Positions 1 to 10,470 of a stretch of DNA of 64,000 bases are shown piece after piece. Numbering within the stretch: position 1 is the stretch's first letter; each line of letters opens with the position of its first letter. The stretch is from Agromyces tardus (lineage in GTDB: Bacteria > Actinomycetota > Actinomycetes > Actinomycetales > Microbacteriaceae), in contig NZ_RHHB01000006.1 in the NCBI RefSeq assembly GCF_003710805.1, positions 79,072-143,071 of the forward strand, given 5' to 3'. The translations under genes and the position numbers were made by a program. The notes below the pieces were generated by a model. That model was not told the origin of the DNA. It saw only the letters and a list, made by a program, of their open reading frames with translations, and ran no database searches.

Positions 1-512
1 AGGTGGTTCGTGAGGGCGTCCCAGCTCTTGGGGGCGAAGCCCACGCCGAACCGTCGGGCCGCCTCGGCGTCGAATCCGCGCTCGCCGAGGAATCGGCGGC
101 CCACCTCCGCCTCGGGCGAGCCGAGGCGCTCGAGGAAGAACTGCTCGGCCGCCTGGTTCGCCGCGAGGAGCCGTGCCCGATTGCCGTGGTCGGACGCCTG
201 GCCGCCGTCTTCGTAGTGCAGCTCGTAGCCGATGCGCCCGGCGAGCCGCTCAACGGCCTCGGTGAACGACACGTGGTCCAGGCGTTGCAGGAACGAGTAG
301 ACGTCGCCGGATTCGCCGCAGCCGAAGCAGTGGTAGAAGCCGAGCTGCGGGCGCACGTGGAAGCTCGGGCTGCGCTCGTCGTGGAAGGGGCAGAGGCCCT
401 TCATCGATCCCACGCCCGCGGACTTGAGGTTCACGTGCTCGCCCACGATGTCGGCGATGTTCGTGCGGGCCTTCACCTCATCGACGTCACTCTGTCGAAT
501 TCGGCCCGCCAT
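1..512 (-). CDS. dnaG: DNA primase DnaG, N-terminal part (cut by window edge)
   Basis: Synthesises RNA primers at the replication fork. The 170 codons visible encode the CHC2 zinc-binding domain: Cys41, His44, Cys62 and Cys65 lie in the contexts CPFH and FGCG. The TOPRIM catalytic core and helicase-binding domain lie beyond position 1. The start is the ATG at 510-512 (MAGRIRQSDVDEVK), the usual N-terminus of actinobacterial primases. It follows dgt by 48 bases on the same strand, and dus-dgt-dnaG looks like one operon. Identity is very secure; only the 3' end is missing. Confidence 0.96.
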   Translation of the reverse strand, partial: MAGRIRQSDVDEVKARTNIADIVGEHVNLKSAGVGSMKGLCPFHDERSPSFHVRPQLGFYHCFGCGESGDVYSFLQRLDHVSFTEAVERLAGRIGYELHYEDGGQASDHGNRARLLAANQAAEQFFLERLGSPEAEVGRRFLGERGFDAEAARRFGVGFAPKSWDALTNH

Positions 513-560
513 GCCCCTCATCCTATTCGCCGGATGCCGCGCCACGGCCGGTGCGGCCGA

Positions 561-1817
561 TCACCGCTGCACGAGTCGCTCGTACCACGCGAGCGCCGAC
601 TGGTCGGTGAGGCTCGCGACCTGGTCGACGACGACCCTGCGCCGCGACGCGTCGTCGGGAGCGTGCCGCCAGTCCTCGGCGAAGCCGGCGTCGAGATGCG
701 CGTCGCCCGCCTGCCAGAGCGTGTCGGCGAGTGCCGTGAGCACCTGCCGCTGCTGCGCGTAGATGGGCTGGCGTGTGTTCCTCGACATCACGAACGCGGC
801 CACGATGCCCTTGAGCACCGCGATCTCGGCCTGGATCTCGCGCGGCACGATCACGTCGGCGTCGAAGCGGATCAGGCTCGCGAGCGGGAACGCCGCACGG
901 GTGGCGTCGGTGGCGGCATGCGCGAACCGGCCGATGAGCTGGCTCGTGAGGTTCTTGAGGCGACCCTGGTCGCGCCGGCCGCCCGTGTACTCGGTGAGCC
1001 AGCCGTCGAGCGAGTCGAGCCGGTCGAAGGCCGCGATGAGCTCGTCGTGCGTGATGGCCCCGCCGATCCATTCGTACATCGAGGTGACGAGGTCGTCGTG
1101 GTCGACCCGGCTGCCGAGCGACGCGACGTCGATGTACCCGCCGACCACGGCGTCTTCGAAGTCGTGCACCGAGTAGGCGATGTCGTCGGAGAGGTCCATG
1201 ACCTGCGCCTCGATGCAGAGCCGACGCTCGGGGGCGCCACGCCGCATCCATTCGAAGACCTCGAGGTCGCTTCGGTAGAAGCCGAACTTCTGCCGGCCCG
1301 AGGGGTCGGCGACGCCCGACTCCTCGGGCCACGGGTACTTGCAGCTCGCGTCGAGGCTCGCCCGGGTGAGGTTGAGGCCGTAGCTGCGGCCGTCGGGGCC
1401 GAACACCTTCGGCTCGAGCCGGGTGAGCAGTCGCAGGGTCTGCGCGTTGCCCTCGAATCCGCCGATGTCGGCCGCCCACGCGTTGAGCGCCTTCTCGCCG
1501 TTGTGGCCGAAGGGCGGATGGCCGAGGTCGTGCGCGAGGCAGGCGGTGTCGACGACGTCGGGATCGAGGCCGAGGCTCTCGGCGAGTTCGCGCCCGACCT
1601 GTGCGACCTCGAGCGAGTGGGTGAGGCGGTTGCGGGCGAAGTCGAGCCCGGCGGTGGGGCTCAGCACCTGGGTCTTGGCGGCGAGGCGGCGGAGGGCGCT
1701 GGAGTGCAACAGTCGAGCCCGGTCTCGCGCGAAGTCGCTGCGCCGGTTGGTGTGCTGCTCGGGCAGCAGCCGCTCGGCGTCGGTCTCGTCGTATCCGCCG
1801 AAGAGCCGGTCGCGCAC
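561..1817 (-). CDS. dgt: Deoxyguanosinetriphosphate triphosphohydrolase-like protein
   Basis: HD-superfamily phosphohydrolase expected to cleave dNTP, typically dGTP, to the deoxynucleoside and triphosphate. The 418-residue protein carries the metal-binding HD signature: His67 in RLTHSLEV and His96-Asp97 in AHDLGHPPFGH. It ends in the helical C-terminal domain of the actinobacterial dGTPase-like family (about 420 residues). I chose the GTG at 1815-1817, three bases after the dus stop; an upstream CTG is possible. The tight spacing to dus and its place ahead of dnaG suggest co-transcription. Substrate preference is inferred from family only. Confidence 0.93.
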   Translation of the reverse strand: MRDRLFGGYDETDAERLLPEQHTNRRSDFARDRARLLHSSALRRLAAKTQVLSPTAGLDFARNRLTHSLEVAQVGRELAESLGLDPDVVDTACLAHDLGHPPFGHNGEKALNAWAADIGGFEGNAQTLRLLTRLEPKVFGPDGRSYGLNLTRASLDASCKYPWPEESGVADPSGRQKFGFYRSDLEVFEWMRRGAPERRLCIEAQVMDLSDDIAYSVHDFEDAVVGGYIDVASLGSRVDHDDLVTSMYEWIGGAITHDELIAAFDRLDSLDGWLTEYTGGRRDQGRLKNLTSQLIGRFAHAATDATRAAFPLASLIRFDADVIVPREIQAEIAVLKGIVAAFVMSRNTRQPIYAQQRQVLTALADTLWQAGDAHLDAGFAEDWRHAPDDASRRRVVVDQVASLTDQSALAWYERLVQR

Positions 1818-1819
1818 GC

Positions 1820-2983
1820 TCAGCCGCCGCTCGTGTCGAGCTCGGCGTCGACGAGGGTGGTGCGGTCGTGGCCCGCGAGCTCCTGCGAGTCGAGCCAGCC
1901 GTCGGGCAGCGCCGGGTTCTTCGGGGTGCCGGCGCGGCCGCGCGGCCCCTCGGCACCCTCGCCCGGGTAGGGCATCGACCAGTCGAGCGTGCCGAGCAAC
2001 TCGTCGAGCTGGGCGAGCGACTCGACGGTGGCGAGCTTCGCCCGCAGCTCGCCGCCGACCGGGTAGCCCTTGAAGTACCAGGCGACGTGCTTGCGGATGT
2101 CGCGGCATCCGCGGTCTTCGCTGTCGAAGAACTCGGTGAGCAGCTCCGCGTGGCGGCGGAAGGTGCGCGCGACGTCGCCGAGCGAGGGCTCCGCCTTGCG
2201 CTCCTCGCCCCGGAAGCCCGCCGCGAGGTCGCCGAAGAGCCAGGGGCGGCCGAGGCAGCCGCGACCCACGACGACGCCGTCGCAGCCGGTCTCGGCGACC
2301 ATGCGCAGGGCGTCGTCGGCCGACCAGATGTCGCCGTTGCCGAGCACCGGCACGGTCGTGACGGCCTGCTTGAGCTCGGCGATCGCCGACCAGTCGGCGT
2401 TGCCCGAGTAGAACTCGGCGGCGGTGCGCGCGTGCAGCGCGACCGCGGCGACGCCCGCGCCCTCGGCGATGCGGCCGGCCTCGAGGAAGGTGAGGTGGTC
2501 GGCGTCGATGCCCTTGCGCATCTTGATCGTGAGCGGGATCTCGCCCGCGGCCTGCACGGCACCCTCGACGATGTCGCGGAAGAGCCCGCGCTTCCACGGC
2601 AGCGCCGCTCCCCCGCCCTTGCGGGTGACCTTGGGCACCGGGCACCCGAAGTTGAGGTCGATGTGGTCGGCACGGTCTTCGGCGACGAGCATGGTGACGG
2701 CCTCGGCGACCGTCTTGGGGTCGACGCCGTAGAGCTGGATGGACCGCGGCGTCTCGGACTCGTGGTGGGTGATGAGCCGCATCGATTCGGGCGTGCGCTC
2801 GACGAGCGCACGCGACGTGATCATCTCGCTCACGTAGAGGCCGGCGCCGAACTCGCGGCAGAGCCGGCGGAAGGCCGTATTGGTGATGCCCGCCATGGGG
2901 GCGAGCACGACGGGCACGTCGAGTTCGATGGGGCCGATCGCGAGCGGCCGTTGCGGAGTGGTGGTGGTGGAAGGCATCAGCAT
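1820..2983 (-). CDS. dus: tRNA-dihydrouridine synthase (DusB type)
   Basis: FMN-dependent enzyme that reduces specific uridines in the tRNA D-loop to dihydrouridine. The 387-residue protein is a TIM barrel with the N-terminal FMN motif LAPMAGITN (about residues 27-35), the catalytic cysteine Cys114 in NFGCPVPK, and phosphate-binding GNGDI and GVVVGRG motifs. The ATG at 2983 is preferred because GGGAGA lies five bases upstream; an ATG six bases further in is an alternative. It is divergent from the YbaK-like gene and heads the run into dgt and dnaG. Confidence 0.94.
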   Translation of the reverse strand: MLMPSTTTTPQRPLAIGPIELDVPVVLAPMAGITNTAFRRLCREFGAGLYVSEMITSRALVERTPESMRLITHHESETPRSIQLYGVDPKTVAEAVTMLVAEDRADHIDLNFGCPVPKVTRKGGGAALPWKRGLFRDIVEGAVQAAGEIPLTIKMRKGIDADHLTFLEAGRIAEGAGVAAVALHARTAAEFYSGNADWSAIAELKQAVTTVPVLGNGDIWSADDALRMVAETGCDGVVVGRGCLGRPWLFGDLAAGFRGEERKAEPSLGDVARTFRRHAELLTEFFDSEDRGCRDIRKHVAWYFKGYPVGGELRAKLATVESLAQLDELLGTLDWSMPYPGEGAEGPRGRAGTPKNPALPDGWLDSQELAGHDRTTLVDAELDTSGG

Positions 2984-3035
2984 CGATTCTCCCAGATCAC
3001 GGGCCACTCCCGGTCGGGCGCCCCGGCCCGGGGCT

Positions 3036-3041
3036 TACGAT
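3036..3041 (+). promoter_or_regulatory. Putative -10 box of the YbaK-like gene
   Basis: TACGAT fits the actinobacterial TANNNT -10 pattern and lies 28 bases before the ATG at 3070. That leaves room for a short leader with the GGAGG ribosome site at 3060-3064. I see no good -35 hexamer, which is common for such promoters. Confidence 0.45.
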
Positions 3042-3069
3042 GCTGGAAGTCGGACGTGTGGAGGACGAG

Positions 3070-3561
3070 ATGACGGACGAGGTCGCGGCAGGGCTCACGG
3101 GCGTCGAGCGGGTGCGGGCGGATGCCGCGGCCCGCGGCCTCGACATCGAGGTGATCGAGCGGCCGGCCGCCCGCAGCCTCGAGGAGGCGGCCGAGCTCAT
3201 GGGCATCACGCCCGCCGACATCGTGAAGTCGCTCGTGGTGAAGCGCAGCGACGACACCTACGTCTTCGCGCTCGTTCCCGGTGGTCGCAAGATCAGCTGG
3301 CCGAAGCTGCGCGGGCTCCTCGGCGTCAACAAGCTCCAGTTGCCGGATGCCTCGCTGGCCCTCGCCGCAACGGGCTACGAGCGCGGCACCATCACGCCCC
3401 TCGGCTCGACGACCGCGTGGCCCGTCGTGGTGGACGCCACGATCGCCGGCCGGCGCGTGTCCATGGGCGCGGGCGAGCACGGGCGCAGCCTCTTCGTCGA
3501 GGCCGACGAGCTCATCCGCGCCCTCGACGCGACCGTCGCGGACGTCAGCGACCCCGAGTGA
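3070..3561 (+). CDS. YbaK/EbsC-family aminoacyl-tRNA deacylase
   Basis: Single-domain trans-editing protein expected to hydrolyse mischarged aminoacyl-tRNA (Cys-tRNAPro or related). The 163-residue protein has the YbaK core: an N-terminal variable helix, then DIVKSLVVK containing the conserved lysine region, the glycine-rich VPGGRKISWPKL segment, and a GTITPLG loop near residue 117. The ATG at 3070 is chosen over one 30 bases upstream because GGAGG sits five bases before it and the protein length fits the family. It converges on the DsbA-family pair, with a cluster of repeats between them. Confidence 0.9.
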   Translation: MTDEVAAGLTGVERVRADAAARGLDIEVIERPAARSLEEAAELMGITPADIVKSLVVKRSDDTYVFALVPGGRKISWPKLRGLLGVNKLQLPDASLALAATGYERGTITPLGSTTAWPVVVDATIAGRRVSMGAGEHGRSLFVEADELIRALDATVADVSDPE

Positions 3562-3568
3562 GCCGGTC

Positions 3569-3639
3569 GTCGATCGAGGAGCGCCCGACGGAGGAGGACG
3601 AAACCCCGTCGATCGAGGAGCGCCCGACGGAGGAGGACG
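3569..3639. repeat. Two direct copies of a 32-bp intergenic repeat
   Basis: A 32-base unit beginning GTCGATCGAGGAGCGCCC and ending GGAGGAGGACG occurs at 3569-3600 and, identically, at 3608-3639. The second copy runs on into CGTATCGAGA (3640-3649), which is perfectly complementary to TCTCGATACG at 3664-3673 in the inverted repeats to the right. The block begins eight bases after the stop of the YbaK-like gene and may act as its terminator. Confidence 0.9.
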
Positions 3640-3661
3640 CGTATCGAGATCACTCCGAGCG

Positions 3662-3734
3662 GGTCTCGATACGGCGCTGCGCGCCTACTCGACCGACGGG
3701 GGTCTCGATACGGCGCTGCGCGCCTACTCGACCG
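3662..3734. repeat. Two direct copies of a 34-bp palindromic repeat
   Basis: The unit begins GGTCTCGATACGGCGCTG and ends CTACTCGACCG. It occurs at 3662-3695 and identically at 3701-3734. Each copy can fold on itself (GGCGC-TGC-GCGCC core, GGTC/GACC ends). In opposite orientation it resembles the repeat at 3569-3639, so the whole cluster is two direct pairs facing each other. From memory, related GGTCTCGATACG...CTACTCGACC sequences are dispersed in Microbacteriaceae chromosomes. The second copy overlaps the end of the 42-residue gene and supplies its TAG stop. Confidence 0.9.
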
Positions 3735-3852
3735 GCGCAGACGGGTTGAAGCAGACGTCGCCCTCGCAGACCATCGCGGCGGGGTCGCCGGTCACCATCG
3801 TGAAGGGCGCGGGCGCCACGGCATCCGTCGCCGTCGTCGCCTCGTCGCTCAC
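3724..3852 (-). CDS. Small cysteine-containing protein coupled to the DsbA homologue
   Basis: A 42-residue reading frame starting at GTG 3850-3852, which overlaps the TGA of the DsbA-family gene as GTGA; this overlap implies translational coupling. The N-terminal half is Ala/Thr-rich and the C-terminal half reads FTMVTGDPAAMVCEGDVC, with Cys29 and Cys34 as a C-x4-C pair. No signal peptide or membrane segment is visible. The stop TAG lies inside the palindromic repeat copy at 3701-3734, so the last residues come from repeat sequence. I do not recognise a named family. Position suggests a redox partner or substrate of the oxidoreductase, which is inference only. Confidence 0.62.
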   Translation of the reverse strand: MSDEATTATDAVAPAPFTMVTGDPAAMVCEGDVCFNPSAPVE

Positions 3853-4514
3853 GCGGCCGCCTCGTCGCGCTCTCCGGCCACCTGCGTGAGCACCTGCGAG
3901 AAGACCTCGGCCGGCTGGGCGCCCGAGACGCCGTACTTCCCCTCGAAGACGAAGAACGGCACGCCGTTGATGCCGTACGCGCCCGCCTGGGCGATGTCGG
4001 CCTGCACGGCGGCGCCGTAGCGGCCGGACTCGAGCGCCTCGCGTGCGGCATCGGCGTCGAGGCCGACTTCGGCGGCGAGCGAGACGAGCTCGTCGACCCG
4101 GCCGAGGTGACGGCCCTCGGAGAAGTACGCGCGGAACAGGCGCTCGGAGAGCTCGAGCTGGCGGCCGTGCTCCTTCGCGAAGTGCAGCAGCTCGTGCGCC
4201 TGCAGCGTCTTGGTGTGCCGCAGCGCGTCGAAGTCGTAGTCGAGCCCCTCCGCGGCGGCGATGCCGGTGACGCGCTCGAGCATCTGGTGCACCTGCTCGG
4301 CGGGCAGGTGCTTGTGGCCGGCGAGGAAGTCGACCTCCGACCCCTCGAAGTCGATGGGGGTGTCGGGTGCGAGCTCGAACGAGTGGTACTCGATCTCCAC
4401 CGCGGGTGCGTCGTCGCCGAGCGCGGCGATGCCGCCCTCGAGGTGCCGCTTGCCGATGTAGCACCACGGGCAGGCGATGTCGGACCAGATGTCGATCTTG
4501 ATCGGTTCACTCAC
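3849..4514 (-). CDS. DsbA-family (FrnE-like) oxidoreductase
   Basis: Thioredoxin-fold protein of the FrnE/polyketide-type DsbA subgroup, 221 residues, probably cytoplasmic because no signal peptide precedes the domain. The active site is CPWC in SDIACPWCYIGKR near residue 17. The cis-proline loop is NGVPFFVFEGKYGVSGAQP, followed by the C-terminal helix typical of the family. I chose the GTG at 4514 (VSEPIKIDIWSD), which matches the family N-terminus; no clear ribosome site precedes it and an ATG at 4568 is possible. It precedes and overlaps the 42-residue cysteine protein. Confidence 0.9.
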   Translation of the reverse strand: MSEPIKIDIWSDIACPWCYIGKRHLEGGIAALGDDAPAVEIEYHSFELAPDTPIDFEGSEVDFLAGHKHLPAEQVHQMLERVTGIAAAEGLDYDFDALRHTKTLQAHELLHFAKEHGRQLELSERLFRAYFSEGRHLGRVDELVSLAAEVGLDADAAREALESGRYGAAVQADIAQAGAYGINGVPFFVFEGKYGVSGAQPAEVFSQVLTQVAGERDEAAA

Positions 4515-4589
4515 GATGTATGCGAACGGATGCGACGACCCGTGTATTCCCGGAGCGGCACGCGCCACGCGGCATCCGCTCGCCCCTCG

Positions 4590-5402
4590 CTACGCGCCCG
4601 AGGACGTGGGCGTGTCGACCGCACCGCCGAAGCGGCGGTTGCGCGAGGCGTAGAGCTCGACGGCCCGCCACAGGTCGACCCGCGAGAAGTCGGGCCAGAG
4701 CGTGTCGAGGAACACCATCTCGGCGTACGCCGACTGCCAGAGCAGGAAGTTCGAGGTGCGCTGCTCCCCCGAGCTGCGCACGAAGAGGTCGACGTCGGGC
4801 AGCTCGGGCACGTAGAGCCGCTTGCCGATGAGCTTCTCGGAGACCGCCGAGGGCCGCAGGCGACCGGATGCCACGTCGTCGGCGATCGACCGCACGGCAT
4901 CGGCGATCTCGGTGCGGCCGCCGTAGTTCACGCACATCGTGAGGGTCAGGGTGCTGTTGCCGGCGGTGAGCCGCTCGGCGAACTGCAGCTCGTTGATGAC
5001 CGACGCCCAGAGGCGCGGCTTGCGGCCGGCCCAGCGGATGCGGACGCCCCACTCGTTGAGCTGGTCGCGGCGGCGGTGCAGCACGTCGCGGTTGTAGCCC
5101 ATGAGGAAGCGCACCTCGTCGGGCGAGCGCTTCCAGTTCTCGGTCGAGAACGCGTAGACCGACAGGTGCTTCACGCCGATCTGGATCGCGCCGGCGACGA
5201 CGTCGAGCAGCGCCGCCTCCCCCGCCTTGTGGCCCTCGATGCGGGTGAGCCCCTGCCGGTTCGCCCAGCGTCCGTTGCCGTCCATGACGATCGCGACGTG
5301 CTCGGGCACCGAGCCCTTCGGCATGGCCGGCGGGTGGATGCCGGTCCAGTCGATCGGGCGGTAGGGCACCGCATCCTTGTGCGTGTAGGGCTTCGGGGTC
5401 AC
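4590..5402 (-). CDS. uppS: Isoprenyl transferase (undecaprenyl diphosphate synthase family)
   Basis: cis-Prenyltransferase that elongates a prenyl diphosphate with isopentenyl units to give the lipid carrier for cell-wall synthesis. The 270-residue protein has the P-loop-like signature VMDGNGRWA with catalytic Asp41, then [20 protein letters not shown], and the C-terminal [15 protein letters not shown] segment. The GTG start at 5402 overlaps the recO stop as GTGA, so the two are translationally coupled. Whether the product is a long (C50-C55) or shorter chain cannot be told from sequence; actinobacteria often carry two such enzymes. Confidence 0.93.
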   Translation of the reverse strand: MTPKPYTHKDAVPYRPIDWTGIHPPAMPKGSVPEHVAIVMDGNGRWANRQGLTRIEGHKAGEAALLDVVAGAIQIGVKHLSVYAFSTENWKRSPDEVRFLMGYNRDVLHRRRDQLNEWGVRIRWAGRKPRLWASVINELQFAERLTAGNSTLTLTMCVNYGGRTEIADAVRSIADDVASGRLRPSAVSEKLIGKRLYVPELPDVDLFVRSSGEQRTSNFLLWQSAYAEMVFLDTLWPDFSRVDLWRAVELYASRNRRFGGAVDTPTSSGA

Positions 5403-6136
5403 TGCGGGGCGCTTTCTCGGGAGACGTGGGACAGGGAGCGGAGGCCGCGTTCGAGGTGCCACTGGGCGTAGGCGGCGACGATGCCGCTCGCCTGCGCGCG
5501 GTCGCGCTCGGGTGCCGCTTCCGCGTCGGCCCAGTCGCCGGCGAGGAGCGAGCCGAGGAGGCCGACCGTGGACGGGGCGATGCGCGGCGTGCCGGGCGGG
5601 GCGCACGTGTCGCAGACCACGCCGCCGAGCTGCACCACGACCGCCGTGTGCGGGCCCTCCCGCCCGCAGCGCGCGCAATCCTGGAAGCTCGGCGCCCAGC
5701 CCGCGAGGGCGAGCGCGCGCAGCAGGTAGGAGTCGAGGGTGAGGCTCGAGCCGTGCTCGGCACGCGCCAGCGAGCGCAGGGCGCCCACGAGCAGCAGGTA
5801 CTGCTGCAACGATCCCTCGGACTCGGTGAGGCGGTCGGCGGCCTCGACCATGGCGTTCGCAGCCGTGTACGTGCCGTAGTCCTGGGTGATCTGCGCGCCG
5901 TACGAGCCGAGCGACTCGGCCTGGGTGATCACGTCGAGCGTGCGGCCCTCGTAGAGCTGCAGGTCGGCGACCATGAACGGCTCGAGCCGCGCCCCGAACT
6001 TCGAGGCCGTACGACGCACGCCCTTCGCGACGGCGCGCACCTTGCCGTGCCGCCGCGTGAGCAGCGTGACGATGCGGTCGGCCTCGCCCAGCTTGTGGGT
6101 GCGCAGCACGACGGCTTCATCTCGGTACACGGGCAC
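5399..6136 (-). CDS. recO: DNA repair protein RecO
   Basis: RecFOR-pathway protein that helps load RecA on single-stranded DNA. The 245-residue protein has an N-terminal OB fold ([22 protein letters not shown]) and a helical C-terminal domain with a zinc site: Cys154, Cys157, Cys175 and Cys178, a pattern seen in many RecO proteins. GTG at 6136 is preferred since GGGAG lies upstream. It is first in a recO-uppS pair, an arrangement I know from other actinobacteria. Confidence 0.94.
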   Translation of the reverse strand: MPVYRDEAVVLRTHKLGEADRIVTLLTRRHGKVRAVAKGVRRTASKFGARLEPFMVADLQLYEGRTLDVITQAESLGSYGAQITQDYGTYTAANAMVEAADRLTESEGSLQQYLLLVGALRSLARAEHGSSLTLDSYLLRALALAGWAPSFQDCARCGREGPHTAVVVQLGGVVCDTCAPPGTPRIAPSTVGLLGSLLAGDWADAEAAPERDRAQASGIVAAYAQWHLERGLRSLSHVSRESAPQ

Positions 6137-6281
6137 CCGTCGATTCTCCCACCGCGCGGGGCACGCCGCGCCGACCTGGCGGTGTGCCGGTGACATCCGC
6201 CCCCGAACCTCGCGCCGACGCCGTGCCGCGCCCGCGGTCGGCGGCACCGGGCGCGGCGACCGCGCGTGGTACAACCGAGGC

Positions 6282-6941
6282 ATGACCGTCGTGCCGTTCG
6301 AGATCCCGCTCTGGGCCGACCTCGCGGCGGTGGGCATCGGTGCGCTCCAGGGGGCGATGTTCGCCGGCCGCCTCAAGGAACGCCGCATCGACCTGCTCGG
6401 GGTCGCGCTCATCGGCATCATCGTGGGCCTCGGCGGCGGCCTGCTGCGCGACATCCTGCTCAACGAGCTGCCCGCCGCGATGCAGAGCAACTGGTACCTG
6501 CCGGTGGCCACCGCGGCCGCCCTGCTCGGCATGGCGCTCCAGCAGGTGTTCACGCGGCTGAACCCGCTCATCATCGCGCTCGACGCCGTGACGATCGGGC
6601 TCTTCGGCGCGATCGGCACGTCGAAGGCGCTCTCGTTCGGCGTGCCCGAGATCCCCGCGGTGTTCGTGGGCGTGGTCGCCGCGGTCGGCGGGTCGATCCT
6701 GCGCGACGTGTCGCTCAACCTGCCGATCGCGCTCATGCACGTGGGCTCGCTCTACGCGGTGGCCGCCGCCGCCGGCACCGTGCTGCTCGTGATGCTCGCG
6801 CTCGCGGGCGTGTCGATCCCGATCGCGGCGACCGTGTGCGTCGTCGTCACGACCGCGATCCGGCTCGGGTCGGTGCGCTTCGGCTGGAGCCTGCCGGAGC
6901 AACGGGCGATCGGCAGCTGGAAGGTGTGGCGCCGCGCCTGA
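6282..6941 (+). CDS. TRIC/UPF0126-family membrane channel
   Basis: 219-residue integral membrane protein made of two repeats of three helices, each containing a glycine-rich GGGLLRDIL or GGSILRDVS motif (near residues 47-56 and 128-136). This doubled GGxxRD pattern defines the UPF0126 family, related to trimeric intracellular cation channels; some members were proposed to move glycine. The start at ATG 6282 follows TACAAC by few bases and has no separated ribosome site, so a leaderless message is likely. Substrate unknown. Confidence 0.86.
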   Translation: MTVVPFEIPLWADLAAVGIGALQGAMFAGRLKERRIDLLGVALIGIIVGLGGGLLRDILLNELPAAMQSNWYLPVATAAALLGMALQQVFTRLNPLIIALDAVTIGLFGAIGTSKALSFGVPEIPAVFVGVVAAVGGSILRDVSLNLPIALMHVGSLYAVAAAAGTVLLVMLALAGVSIPIAATVCVVVTTAIRLGSVRFGWSLPEQRAIGSWKVWRRA

Positions 6942-6996
6942 CGCCGCACTCCGCGGGCGCCGCGCCCGCCGAACGATCCGCGGCCCCCGACGCGAC

Positions 6997-7026
6997 GACG
7001 GGCCCCGCCACATGGCGGGACCCGTC
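6997..7026. terminator. Bidirectional hairpin between TRIC gene and leuA
   Basis: Inverted repeat GACGGG-C-CCCGCC / GGCGGG-A-CCCGTC with a four-base loop. It sits between two convergent genes, 55 bases past one stop and 21 past the other. There is no U-tract on either strand, as is usual in high-GC actinobacteria. Confidence 0.7.
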
Positions 7027-7047
7027 GATCGAGTTCGCGTTCGGATG

Positions 7048-8948
<1,901 letters not shown>

Positions 8949-9069
8949 ACACCCGTGCGGCCGGCCCGCATCCGTGCGACCTGCGCACGGGCCGAGCGGA
9001 TGCCGCGAGTGCGCCCCGCGGCATCCGCCCGCCCTCCGTCGACCGCCGGATCGGCCCCGCGGTGAACCC

Positions 9070-10470
9070 TCAGTCGACCGCGAGCGCGACGACCGGCGAC
9101 ACCCGCATCGCGCGACGGGCCGGGGCGACGGAGGCCGCGATCGTCAGGAGCGCCGCGGCGACGAGGATGACGCCGAAGACCGCCCACGGCACGGCCGGCA
9201 CGACGAGCCGCGGCTCGCCCTGGATCGACCCCAGCAGCGCCTGCGCCCCCGCCCAGCCGTAGGCGAACCCGAGCACGAGGCCCGTGAGCGTCGCCGCCAC
9301 CGTGAGCGCGGCGCTCTCGGCGACGATCATCAGGCGCAGCTGCGCGCGGTCGAAGCCGAGCGCCCGCAGCAGCCCGAGCTCACGGGTGCGCTGCAGCACG
9401 CTGAGCGAGAGCGTGTTGACCATGCCGATCGCGGCGATCACGGCACTGAAGCCGATGAGCACGGTGAAGATCGAGATCGTGATCGTGAGCGGCTCGTCGA
9501 TCGCCTGCTCCATGCCCGGCCGGTCGGCCGCGGCCGCGAGCAGGAGCTCGCGGTACGACTGCATCGTGACGCTGAACGTCGTCACGAGGGTCACGCCGAT
9601 GACGAGGCCGATCGTCGTGCGCGAGGAGCGCTCGGGGTTGCGAACCGCGTTCTCGGCGGCCAGACGCGCCGCCGGCGAACCGCCGAGCACGCGCCCGACG
9701 AGGCGCAGCACGGGGGGCATCACGACGTGCGCGGCGAGCACGATGCCGGTGAACGAGAGGATGCCGCCGACGAGGCCGATGAACACCCCGAGCGGGCTCG
9801 CGAGGCCCACCACGACGCCGAGGGCGAGCAGCAGCGCGCCGACGATGACGAAGGCGAGCGCCACGCCGTGTCGGCCACGACGTGCGACGAGCTCGTCGCG
9901 GGCGGCTTCGTTCGCGTTGCCGATCGCCTCGATGGGGCGCACCCGCAGCACGCGTCGCGACCCGACCCAGGACGCGAGCCACGTCGTGAGCACCACGGCC
10001 GCGGCGGGCAGCAGCACCGACGGGGTGACGTAGTCGAACCCGACCTCGGGGATCGTTCCGGTCGCGACCGCGACGCGCTCGAGGGCGAACGCGAGCCCCG
10101 ATCCGAGCAGGATGCCGAGCGCCGCCCCGGCGAGCCCGATCACGAGCCCCTCGCGTGCGATCTCCGCACGCTGCGCACGGGCGCTCGAGCCGATGAGGCG
10201 CAGCAGGGCGATGAGCCGGGTGCGCCCCGCGACGACCGTCGACACCGTGTTCGCCGTCACGATCGCGCTCACGTAGACCGCGATGACGATGAACACGGTG
10301 GCGACGATGGCGAGCATGAGCGCCACGGTGCCGCTCGAGCCGGCGACGTCGTCGGCCGAGATGACCGCCTCGAGCAGGCCGATCACCTGCAGGAGGAACG
10401 CGCCGAACGTGCCGGCGAGCGTCGCGACGAGGAGCGTGGGCACCTGGTCGCGGAACCGGGAGCGCATCAT
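9070..10470 (-). CDS. ABC transporter permease, FtsX/MacB type
   Basis: 466-residue membrane protein with two FtsX domains. A first block of helices (residues about 12-70 and 105-150) and a second (about 180-240) are followed by the extracytoplasmic part and a final FtsX domain ending VAPARRAMRVSPVVALAVD, the family's hallmark C-terminus. The ATG at 10470 overlaps the stop of the ATPase gene as ATGA, so the pair forms one transporter. Next to a two-component pair this suggests efflux or sensing of an envelope-active compound; substrate unknown. Confidence 0.88.
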   Translation of the reverse strand: MMRSRFRDQVPTLLVATLAGTFGAFLLQVIGLLEAVISADDVAGSSGTVALMLAIVATVFIVIAVYVSAIVTANTVSTVVAGRTRLIALLRLIGSSARAQRAEIAREGLVIGLAGAALGILLGSGLAFALERVAVATGTIPEVGFDYVTPSVLLPAAAVVLTTWLASWVGSRRVLRVRPIEAIGNANEAARDELVARRGRHGVALAFVIVGALLLALGVVVGLASPLGVFIGLVGGILSFTGIVLAAHVVMPPVLRLVGRVLGGSPAARLAAENAVRNPERSSRTTIGLVIGVTLVTTFSVTMQSYRELLLAAAADRPGMEQAIDEPLTITISIFTVLIGFSAVIAAIGMVNTLSLSVLQRTRELGLLRALGFDRAQLRLMIVAESAALTVAATLTGLVLGFAYGWAGAQALLGSIQGEPRLVVPAVPWAVFGVILVAAALLTIAASVAPARRAMRVSPVVALAVD

